Assembly (NCBI RefSeq): GCF_040629175.1
Contig: NZ_JBEXUX010000020.1
Coordinates: 62,001 to 126,000 of the forward strand
Origin: Embleya sp040629175
GTDB taxonomy: Bacteria; Actinomycetota; Actinomycetes; Streptomycetales; Streptomycetaceae
DNA: 64,000 nucleotides
Direction of reading: 5' to 3'
Positions 8,375-17,180 of this stretch are shown in pieces (the stretch's first letter is position 1; the number at the start of each line of letters is the position of its first letter). Below the pieces are notes generated by a model. It was not told where the DNA came from, made no database searches, and worked only from the letters and a program-made list of their open reading frames with translations. The translations under genes were made by a program, and so were the position numbers.

Positions 8375-9877
8375 TCACGTCGTCGGCAGCGGTGCCCGTC
8401 GACTCATCAGCAGCGCCGGCAGGAACGCCAGTGCCATGAACCCGACCGCCCACCAGTACGTCCCCTGGAACGTGTCCGCCAACCGAGGCCCGATCTCGTC
8501 CACCGCGGCCGGCGACAACATGTGCAGTTCACCGAGCCCCCCGGCCCCCCGCCCGGCGGGCAGGCCCTCGCGCATCGCACCGGCCAACAGCACCGACATC
8601 AGCGCCCCGCCGATCGCGGCGGCGACCTGCTGGATGATGGTCAACGTGGTCCCGGCGACCGCGACCTGCTCGTGCGACATGGTGCGCAGCGCCGAAGCGG
8701 TGGTCGGCATCAGCGTCATGCCGACCCCGATCCCGGTCACCGACATGCAGGACATCAGTACCCAGTAGGGCGTGTCCGCGGCGACCTGCGTGGTGAAGGC
8801 GAGGAAACCGGAGGCGGCGACCACGATCCCGACCAGCACGATCCGTCCCGGCGCGATCCGGTCGCTGAGCCGGCTGGCGATTTGCATGGACACCGCGGTG
8901 AACAGCGCCTGCGGCGCACCCAGCAGGCCGGACGCGGTGGCGCTCTCGCCGCGCACCAGTTGGTAGTAGAGCGGGGCCAACATCATCGAGCCGAAGTAGG
9001 CGCAGACGAACAGCACCATGGTGCCCGCGGCGGCCACGAACGGGCGGCTGCGGAACAGCCGCAGATCGATCAACGCGTGCTCGACCCGCAACGCCCGGAT
9101 CACGAAGCCGATCACCAGGAACGCGCCCGACACCGCCGGGACCAACGCGCCGGTGGCGCCGAAGTCGCCCTTCTCGCCGCCGGTGGCCAGACCGTAGATC
9201 AGCAGCGCCAGGCCGGGGGAGAGCATCAGCAGTCCGGGCACGTCCAGCGGCCTGGTCGGCTGCGGCGTATCGCGCGGGAAGACCTTGGCGGCCAGAACCA
9301 GCGCCACCGCGCCGATCGGCACGTTGATGAAGAAGATCCAGCGCCACGACACGTCGTCCACCAGCCATCCGCCCAGGATCGGGCCGGCGAGCGGGCCGAT
9401 CAGGATCGGGATGCCCAGGATGGCCATCGTCCGCCCCATCCGGCTCGGATCCGACGCGCGGGCCAGGATGGTCATCCCGACCGGCATGATCAGGCCGCCG
9501 CCGAGCCCCTGCAGGACCCGGAAGGCGATCAGCGACTCGGCCGACCAGGCCAGCCCGGCCAGGACGGAGCCGGCGGCGAAGGTGGCGATGGAGAACATGT
9601 ACAACCGCTTGGTGCCGAATCGGCCCATCGCCCACGCGGCCGCGGGGATGACGGTGGCCAGGGCCAGCGTGTACCCCGTCGCGACCCATTGGATGGTGGC
9701 CAGTGGTGCGTCGAAGTCCTGCGCGAGGTGATTGAGGGCGACGTTGACGACGGTGACGTCGAGTACGGACATCACCGAGCCGAGAACGACCACGAGGGCG
9801 ATCATCGCGATGTTGCGGGACGGGGTGGGGACGGCGGTCGCGGGCGCGCTCGCGGCCGGGGCGGTGGTCGAGGCCAT
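8375..9877 (-). CDS. MFS drug-resistance transporter (DHA2/EmrB type, 14 TM)
   Basis: A 500-residue major facilitator with about 14 membrane segments, the number that marks the DHA2 (H+ antiporter, EmrB/QacA) branch. The motif LDVTVVNVAL in helix 1 is the typical D1 motif, and the antiporter motif C region (GIPILIGPLAGPILGGW) is in helix 5. Such pumps export hydrophobic drugs or the cell's own metabolites using the proton gradient. GTG at 9880 and ATG at 9877 are adjacent; AGGAG lies 6 nt before the ATG, which is preferred. No regulator lies next to it; the FMN reductase starts upstream on the same strand. Confidence 0.88.
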   Translation of the reverse strand: MASTTAPAASAPATAVPTPSRNIAMIALVVVLGSVMSVLDVTVVNVALNHLAQDFDAPLATIQWVATGYTLALATVIPAAAWAMGRFGTKRLYMFSIATFAAGSVLAGLAWSAESLIAFRVLQGLGGGLIMPVGMTILARASDPSRMGRTMAILGIPILIGPLAGPILGGWLVDDVSWRWIFFINVPIGAVALVLAAKVFPRDTPQPTRPLDVPGLLMLSPGLALLIYGLATGGEKGDFGATGALVPAVSGAFLVIGFVIRALRVEHALIDLRLFRSRPFVAAAGTMVLFVCAYFGSMMLAPLYYQLVRGESATASGLLGAPQALFTAVSMQIASRLSDRIAPGRIVLVGIVVAASGFLAFTTQVAADTPYWVLMSCMSVTGIGVGMTLMPTTASALRTMSHEQVAVAGTTLTIIQQVAAAIGGALMSVLLAGAMREGLPAGRGAGGLGELHMLSPAAVDEIGPRLADTFQGTYWWAVGFMALAFLPALLMSRRAPLPTT

Positions 9878-9932
9878 CACGGGCTCCTGGCGTTCGGCGG
9901 TGGAATGGCTGCGGCTGCTTCGGAGCGGGTGT

Positions 9933-10544
9933 TCAGACGCCGTACGGGCGGCGCAGGCGCGTCGACCGGGTGGCCTCGGTCCACCAGGCGAGCTGATCGA
10001 GCATCACCTTGGCGGCGGCCTCGGTGCCCGCGACGTCGACCGGCCGGCCCTCGGCGTCGAACTTCTCCCAGGCCATCGGGAAGGCGAGTCCGTCCCGGGT
10101 GGTGACCATGTGCTGTTCGGCGAAGACCAGGCGCAGTTGCTCGACGGCGCGCAGGCCGCCGGAGATGCCGCCGTAGGACACGAAGCCCACCGGCTTGCCC
10201 TGCCATTCGTTGCGGAACAGGTCGATCATGTTCTTCAGCCCGGCCGGGAAGCTGTGGTTGTACTCGGGTGTGACCACCACGAACGCGTCGGCGGCGGCCA
10301 GCCGAGCGCCCACCGCCTCGACCACCGCGGCGGGCTCGCTGCCCATCGGAGCCCACACGTCGGGCAGCCGGTCGTGCGCCAGGTCGATGATGTCCACCTC
10401 GAAGTCCCCGTGCCGCTCGGCCGTTTCGGCGAACCAGTTCGATACGACGGGGGCGAAGCGCCCTTCGCGGGTGCTGCCGACGATGACGGCCAGCCGGAAG
10501 GTGTCGGTCCGGGTGTGCGTCTCGGTGTGCGTGGCGATGCTCAT
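9933..10544 (-). CDS. NADPH-dependent FMN reductase family protein
   Basis: A 203-residue flavodoxin-like protein. It has the FMN phosphate-binding loop GSTREGR near residue 24 and the conserved TPEYNHSFPAGLKNMID block near 95-110, typical of the SsuE/ChrR/ArsH-type NADPH-dependent FMN reductase family. Such enzymes reduce flavin or act as quinone, azo or chromate reductases. The first 17 residues are a Thr/His-rich lead (THTETHTRTDT). It ends 55 nt before the MFS pump start on the same strand and may be cotranscribed with it. Its own promoter region, 75-105 nt upstream, has a MerR-type geometry described separately. Confidence 0.87.
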   Translation of the reverse strand: MSIATHTETHTRTDTFRLAVIVGSTREGRFAPVVSNWFAETAERHGDFEVDIIDLAHDRLPDVWAPMGSEPAAVVEAVGARLAAADAFVVVTPEYNHSFPAGLKNMIDLFRNEWQGKPVGFVSYGGISGGLRAVEQLRLVFAEQHMVTTRDGLAFPMAWEKFDAEGRPVDVAGTEAAAKVMLDQLAWWTEATRSTRLRRPYGV

Positions 10545-10618
10545 GGGAACCCCCGGGAAGAGAAAGGCGAACTGTGCGGTGAGGCCCCGGAAGTGCTTCC
10601 TCCGAGCGCCTGGTGAAG

Positions 10619-10649
10619 ACGTTAGAAGTTGAAGTCGACTTGAAGTCAA
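10619..10649 (-). promoter_or_regulatory. promoter with 19-bp spacer upstream of FMN reductase
   Basis: On the minus strand, TTGACT (10649-10644) and TAACGT (10624-10619) are separated by exactly 19 bp, longer than the usual 17 and the hallmark of promoters remodelled by MerR-family activators. The spacer region contains a direct repeat ACTTCAA(G/C)T with an 11-bp period and a central AAGTCGACTT palindrome. The FMN reductase start is about 75 nt downstream. No MerR gene is adjacent, so the regulator is unknown. Confidence 0.55.
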
Positions 10650-10705
10650 CCCCGCCCGTCTTCCTTCCGCCGTACGGCCTTTGCGCAAGCCGGGTGCGGG
10701 GGTGG

Positions 10706-11980
10706 TCAGGTGGTGCGACGAGGTGCTTCGTCCGGCGCGGCGAGGGCCGCGAGGGCGGCGACCGCGGCGAGGGCGATGGCGCCGGCGCACACCATCACCG
10801 TCGACGGGGACGTGGCGTCAACGACGGCCCCGCCGACGAGCGCGCCGGTGGCGAGGGTGAGTTGGAAGGACGATGTGAACACGACCATGGCGGCCTCCGG
10901 CGCCCGAGGGGCCGAGCGCGCGAACCAGGTCTGGGAGCAGGCCGGGACGGCGCCGTAGGCCGCCCCCCACACCACGAGCAGCCCGACCGCGCCCGCATCC
11001 CACCGGCCCAGGACCGGGAACAGCAGCGTGGCCGGCGCGATCAGCGCCGCGCACGTGACGAACGTCGCCCGCAGGCCGCGCACCATGGTCGCGCCCGCGA
11101 CGAAGTTGCCGACGATGCCGGCCACGCCGAAGGCCAACAGGTAGACGCCGATCAGCCCCCGGTCCACGTGGGTGACCTGCTCCAGGAACGGCGTCACATA
11201 CGTGTAGGCGCCGAAGTGCGCGATCACGATCAGACAGGTCGCCACGAGCCCGATCCGGATGTCGGTGCCGCGCAACAACCCACGCAACACCGCGGCCCGG
11301 GTCACCTGAAGCGGCGGCAGCGGCGGAAGCAGTGCGAGCAGCGCGGTCGCCACCCCCAGCGCGAGTACGCCCAGCACCACGAACGAAGCGCGCCAGCCGA
11401 TGTGTTCGCCCAGTTGTGTCCCGGCCGGCAACCCCAACACCGAGCCGGCCGGCACCGCCGCGAAGACCACGGCGGTCGCCGTACCCACCGCCCTCCCGTG
11501 CACCAGCCGAGGCGCCAACCCCGCCCCGATCGACCAGAAACCGCCGATGGTCACCCCGACCAACGACCGCGCCACCAACACCACCCAGAACGCCGTTGCG
11601 ATCGCCGCAAGGAAGTTCGCCACCGCCAGCAGCACGATCAGCGCGACCAACATGCCCCGCCGATCCAGCCGCCCGGTGGTCACGGTGACCAGCGGCGCAC
11701 AGATCGCCGCCACCAGGCCCGGCACGGTCATCAACCACCCCGCCGTGCCGTCCGAGACCCCGAACTCGCCCCCGATCGGCGTCAACAACCCGATCGGCAG
11801 GATCTCGCTGGTCACGATCGCGAAGATGCCGACTCCCAGACACACCACACCCGGCCAGTACTGCCGAGGTTCGTGCTCCCGCGTCCGCGCCCGCGCCTGC
11901 TCCCGTGCCCGCTCTCGCTCTTGCGAAGCCGGGTCGGTCCGCCCGGTCGTGTGCTCGTCGGATCCGGTCGTGACGGACAT
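10706..11980 (-). CDS. MFS transporter (DHA1, AraJ/arabinose-efflux-like, 12 TM)
   Basis: A 424-residue major facilitator with about 12 membrane segments after a 38-residue Arg/Glu-rich cytoplasmic N-terminus. Helix 1 reads FAIVTSEILPIGLLTPI, helices 2-3 carry TTGRLDRRGML (motif A) and helix 5 has the AVPAGSVLGLPAGTQLGEHIGWR motif C of proton-driven exporters. The family exports sugars, drugs or nucleosides; no substrate can be given. ATG at 11980 has AAAGGGA about 6 nt upstream. It is followed on the same strand by the promoter of the FMN reductase and is probably monocistronic. Confidence 0.86.
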   Translation of the reverse strand: MSVTTGSDEHTTGRTDPASQERERAREQARARTREHEPRQYWPGVVCLGVGIFAIVTSEILPIGLLTPIGGEFGVSDGTAGWLMTVPGLVAAICAPLVTVTTGRLDRRGMLVALIVLLAVANFLAAIATAFWVVLVARSLVGVTIGGFWSIGAGLAPRLVHGRAVGTATAVVFAAVPAGSVLGLPAGTQLGEHIGWRASFVVLGVLALGVATALLALLPPLPPLQVTRAAVLRGLLRGTDIRIGLVATCLIVIAHFGAYTYVTPFLEQVTHVDRGLIGVYLLAFGVAGIVGNFVAGATMVRGLRATFVTCAALIAPATLLFPVLGRWDAGAVGLLVVWGAAYGAVPACSQTWFARSAPRAPEAAMVVFTSSFQLTLATGALVGGAVVDATSPSTVMVCAGAIALAAVAALAALAAPDEAPRRTT

Positions 11981-12137
11981 GAAGTCCCTTTCGGCGGTGG
12001 GGGTGGGGCCCCGACAGCGGGGCGCCCCCAGTACAACCGCCGGCAACCCGTCGGGTCTGGCGGTATCCCGCCGTCAACGTCCCTCCGCCGCCGAGCAGTC
12101 GGAGATCGACCGCCACCCGCGCCGACCCGCCGCACCG

Positions 12138-12199
12138 CACGGGTCGGCTTTACGAATCCGCCCACGGGTCGGCCCCACGGGATCCGTCCACGGGTCGGC
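12138..12199 (+). repeat. three direct repeats upstream of MFS gene
   Basis: The 11-mer CACGGGTCGGC occurs at 12138, 12163 and 12189, spaced 25 and 26 bp apart, with a degenerate fourth copy (CAGGTCGGC) near 12223. They fill part of the 240-nt gap between the GNAT gene end and the MFS gene start, about 160-220 nt upstream of the latter. Function unknown; they may be slippage products or regulator sites. Confidence 0.5.
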
Positions 12200-12220
12200 C
12201 CATCGGCCCTACCGATCGGC

Positions 12221-12772
12221 CTACAGGTCGGCCGGGGTCAGTGAGTACAGCACGACATCGACCCGACCCGTGTGCAGCCGACCGGCGTTGCGCAGCGTGC
12301 CCTCGCGGTGCAGGCCGGCCTTGATCGCCGTCTTGCGCGAGGGGATGTTCCCGACGGCGGCCTTGAGTTCGAGGCGCTCGAAGCCCTGCTCGGTCAACAG
12401 CCAGCGCCCGAGCACCCGCGTGGCCAAGGCGGCGATCCCGCGTCCGCGAGCCCACGGCGCCACCCAGTACCCCACCTCGCTGACCAGTTCGTGCCAGTCG
12501 GTGCGCTTGAGCCCGATGGCGCCCAGGAGTCGGCCCTCGTCCGGGTCGACGATCGCGAAGTGCACCCCGTCGCCCGACTCGCGCAGCGTGTGCGCCGTTT
12601 TCGTACACCAGTCGACGGATGCCTCCAGGGTGTACGGCCGGGGCAGCGGTAACCATCGCTGGACTACCTCGTCCGCACAGGCGGCTCGGTTGTCCTCGGC
12701 ATCATCGGCGCCGAACGGCCGCAGTGTGATCGGCCCCGCAGGCAGGACACGTTCGGGAAAGACGTCGCTCAC
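12221..12772 (-). CDS. GNAT family N-acetyltransferase (RimJ/RimL-like)
   Basis: A 183-residue acetyltransferase. The N-terminal beta strand TLRPFGADDAED, the central acetyl-CoA loop region VAPWARGRGIAALATRVLGRWLL and the C-terminal AVGNIPSRKTAIKAGLHREGTLRN form the usual RimJ/RimL-type GNAT pattern, which acetylates amino groups of proteins or small molecules with acetyl-CoA. GTG at 12772 is chosen because sequence upstream in the same frame loses coding character; the ribosome binding site is weak. It stands alone between the MFS and DUF1877 genes. Confidence 0.78.
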   Translation of the reverse strand: MSDVFPERVLPAGPITLRPFGADDAEDNRAACADEVVQRWLPLPRPYTLEASVDWCTKTAHTLRESGDGVHFAIVDPDEGRLLGAIGLKRTDWHELVSEVGYWVAPWARGRGIAALATRVLGRWLLTEQGFERLELKAAVGNIPSRKTAIKAGLHREGTLRNAGRLHTGRVDVVLYSLTPADL

Positions 12773-12896
12773 TGACCGGATTCGCCCCCTCGTATCGAGT
12801 CGCACGATTCTTCCGCCCCACCGACCCACGACGAAAGTGCCGGGCGCGGAATTCACCCACTGCGCCCAATCCCCGACCCGCACCGGGGCGCACGAG

Positions 12897-13403
12897 TCAG
12901 GACAACCAGACCAGTACCGCGTCCCCGGCCTCGGCCGCGGAGCGGAAGAACACGCCGAGCGCCGTGTAGTGCCCGGTGGCGTAATCGAGGGATTCGGCCT
13001 GCTCCCAGACGAAGGCCGGATAGACCCCCGCACGCACCAGGTCGGCCGGGCCGACACCCGCGACGAGCCGGTGACCGGGAGTCGCCGACAGAGCCTCGGC
13101 GGCTGCTCGAACGCGGTCCGGGGTGAGGTAGCGCGGAACCCCGTGACTCCAGTCGTTCTCGTCCCAGGGCATCGCCTCCGCACCGTGGACGACGTCGACG
13201 GTGAAGCCGATCCGCCGGGTCAGGAAGCCCAGGGCGTCCCACGCCTTGTCGGTGTTGTGCGACCGGGCCCGCGTCGGGTCGGGACACCCCTCCGACTCGG
13301 CGTCGAGCACGTCGTCGATGAATTCCTCGCCCCACGCCTGGTCGGTGATCGCCCGCGCCAACTCGGCGGGGGCGACTCTCAGGTACTCCCCGACCATGCC
13401 CAT
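12897..13403 (-). CDS. DUF1877 (YfbM-like) protein
   Basis: A 168-residue soluble protein resembling the DUF1877/YfbM family: MGMVGEYLRVAPAELA at the start, a central HNTDKAWDALGFLT block, the PRYLTPDRVRAAAEAL segment and a C-terminal LGVFFRSAAEAGDAVLVWLS. The family has a known fold but no established biochemical activity. It lies 142 nt from and divergent to lon; the two share an upstream region but no functional link is evident. Confidence 0.75.
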   Translation of the reverse strand: MGMVGEYLRVAPAELARAITDQAWGEEFIDDVLDAESEGCPDPTRARSHNTDKAWDALGFLTRRIGFTVDVVHGAEAMPWDENDWSHGVPRYLTPDRVRAAAEALSATPGHRLVAGVGPADLVRAGVYPAFVWEQAESLDYATGHYTALGVFFRSAAEAGDAVLVWLS

Positions 13404-13492
13404 CGCCGCAGGCTAGCGGCGTCCACCGACAACTTCGCCCAGGGCGAACACGGATCGGGGAGGGGTGGGGGAACAAAGGGAGGCTCTTGTTT

Positions 13493-13499
13493 CTTGAGT
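13493..13499 (+). promoter_or_regulatory. possible HAIR half-site upstream of lon
   Basis: CTTGAGT, one arm of the HspR inverted repeat (CTTGAGT-N7-ACTCAAG) known upstream of Streptomyces lon, sits 47 nt before the lon start. The second arm is not recognisable at the right distance, so HspR control of this lon is possible but unproven. Confidence 0.3.
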
Positions 13500-13545
13500 C
13501 AATGCAGCGCAACTTTTTCGACTGTGGCTACCTGAGGGGCATGAC

Positions 13546-15963
<2,418 letters not shown>

Positions 15964-15985
15964 CCCTGCGTCAGGTTGTGGGACC

Positions 15986-16028
15986 TGCCGCGCGAGCCGC
16001 CCACCCGGGCGGCTCGCGCGGCATTTTT
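15986..16028 (+). terminator. Rho-independent terminator of lon
   Basis: A perfect 17-bp GC-rich stem (15986-16002 with 16007-16023) around the loop ACCC, followed directly by five T residues (16024-16028). It begins 23 nt after the lon stop. Confidence 0.92.
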
Positions 16029-16116
16029 CGGCCAGGACCGGACAACCCGGTTGGCCATGCATCTCGATTCGATCACATGATCGGATTGTCTGGTTGCGCG
16101 CTGTCATCATGCGCGC

Positions 16117-16722
16117 ATGTGCTATGGAACAGGTGGGGGACCGGGCCAAAGACAGGCTTCCTGTCGGGCTGAGCCCGGGTTTCCGAAGAACGCACAAGCC
16201 GCGCGTCCGTTGCGCGGAGCGGGCCGGTGGGCGGCGGGGGTGGCCGCGCTGCTGGCTCTGACGGTGCTGTCGGGTTGTACGGGCGACGACGACAAGGGGT
16301 CGGCTCGTCCGACGCCCACTCGCCCTGTGGCCACCGTGACCAACTCGCCTGTCACGGCCCCGTCGACCAGCGCGCCGCCGACCGCCACGCAGTCCTCGTC
16401 CGCGCCGCCGACGTCGGCGCCGCCGACCTCGCCGCCGGCCGCCGCGCCGCCGAAGGCCGAGGAACCGCCGAAACAGGACCCGGCCGCAGTCGATCCACCC
16501 AAGCAGGATCCGCGCCGACAGGATCCGCCGAAGAAGGATCCGCCCAAGCCGGACCCGCCGAAGAAGGATCCTCCGGCGAAGCCTGATTCCGGGCAGGCCG
16601 GTTCGGTCCATCCCGGCGCGTTCTGCGCGCCGGTCGGCGCTCGCGGCACCACGGTCAAGGGCACGGCGATGATCTGCTCGAACAAGGCGGGCGACATCCG
16701 GGCGCGTTGGCGAGCCGCCTGA
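16117..16722 (+). CDS. proline-rich lipoprotein with PKKDPP repeats
   Basis: A 201-residue exported protein. A basic N-terminus, a hydrophobic stretch (AAGVAALLALTVL) and the lipobox LSGC near residue 53 mark it as a lipoprotein, although the N-terminal region before the signal is long (about 35 residues), so a later GTG could be the real start. Residues 65-155 are a Thr/Ser/Pro then Lys/Asp/Pro-rich linker with repeats of the type PPKKDPPKPD, probably spanning the cell wall. The conserved-looking C-terminus has FCAPVGARGTTVKGTAMICS with two cysteines, resembling a short domain found at the end of many Streptomyces surface proteins. Function unknown. Confidence 0.65.
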   Translation: MCYGTGGGPGQRQASCRAEPGFPKNAQAARPLRGAGRWAAGVAALLALTVLSGCTGDDDKGSARPTPTRPVATVTNSPVTAPSTSAPPTATQSSSAPPTSAPPTSPPAAAPPKAEEPPKQDPAAVDPPKQDPRRQDPPKKDPPKPDPPKKDPPAKPDSGQAGSVHPGAFCAPVGARGTTVKGTAMICSNKAGDIRARWRAA

Positions 16723-16768
16723 CGCCGACCGAGGCACACCTTCGCGGCCGACGTGATCCGTACGGCCC

Positions 16769-16793
16769 GGCCCCCGGATTCGAACCGGGGGCC
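16769..16793. terminator. hairpin after lipoprotein gene, resembling a tRNA T-arm
   Basis: Perfect 9-bp stem GGCCCCCGG/CCGGGGGCC around ATTCGAA, 46 nt after the lipoprotein stop. No T-run. On the minus strand the centre reads GGTTCGAATCC, the exact consensus of a tRNA T-arm and loop, but no anticodon or D-arm could be found beside it, so it is reported as a probable terminator or a tRNA remnant. Confidence 0.4.
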
Positions 16794-16801
16794 GAGCCCG
16801 G

Positions 16802-16819
16802 ATGAGTACATCTACTCAT
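16802..16819. promoter_or_regulatory. palindrome ATGAGTA-CATC-TACTCAT
   Basis: A perfect 7-bp inverted repeat with a 4-bp spacer lies 35 nt before the start of the YiaA/B gene. Size and symmetry fit a dimeric repressor operator (for example a TetR- or GntR-type protein). It overlaps an alternative upstream ATG at 16818, which is one reason for choosing the downstream start. Confidence 0.5.
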
Positions 16820-16853
16820 GTGCACAACACCCATCCGGCCCAACACTGTTGCC

Positions 16854-17144
16854 ATGACATCGCCGCTGCGCACCAACAACACCCATGGCTTCTTCGTCCA
16901 GGCCGCGCTGTCCTTCGGCGTGTCCGTGAGCGCGGTCATGATCGGGATCGTCTACCTCCCGGTGGACCGCTGGATCCGCGCCTTCCTCGGGCTCGGCGTG
17001 CTCTACGTCGTGACGTCCAGCATCACCGTCGCCAAGGTCGTCCGTGACCGTCAGGAGAGCGAGGCCGTGGTCAATCGGGTCGACCAGGCGCGCCTGGAGA
17101 AGTTGCTGACCGACCACGACCTGTTCAAGAACGACCTGGTCTGA
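16854..17144 (+). CDS. YiaA/YiaB two-helix membrane protein
   Basis: A 96-residue protein with two membrane segments (FFVQAALSFGVSVSAVMIGIV and WIRAFLGLGVLYVVTSSITVA), then a charged tail with RDRQESEAVVNRVDQARLEKLLTDHDLFK. This layout and the ending match the YiaA/B two-helix domain family, whose role is unknown. The ATG at 16854 gives the family-like start MTSPLRTNNTHGFF; an ATG at 16818 would add 12 residues but overlaps the operator-like palindrome. No clear ribosome binding site is present at either start. Confidence 0.75.
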   Translation: MTSPLRTNNTHGFFVQAALSFGVSVSAVMIGIVYLPVDRWIRAFLGLGVLYVVTSSITVAKVVRDRQESEAVVNRVDQARLEKLLTDHDLFKNDLV

Positions 17145-17180
17145 ACGCGGGCGGGCGGCGCCCGATTTCGCGCCGCTCCG

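Noticed and set aside
12897..13183. N-terminal extension of the GNAT gene reaching into the DUF1877 gene
   Set aside because: The extension has no coding character in that frame and overlaps the well-supported DUF1877 gene; GTG at 12772 is preferred.
16765..16800. Possible tRNA on the minus strand
   Set aside because: Only the T-arm matches; no D-arm, anticodon arm of correct size or paired acceptor stem could be built.
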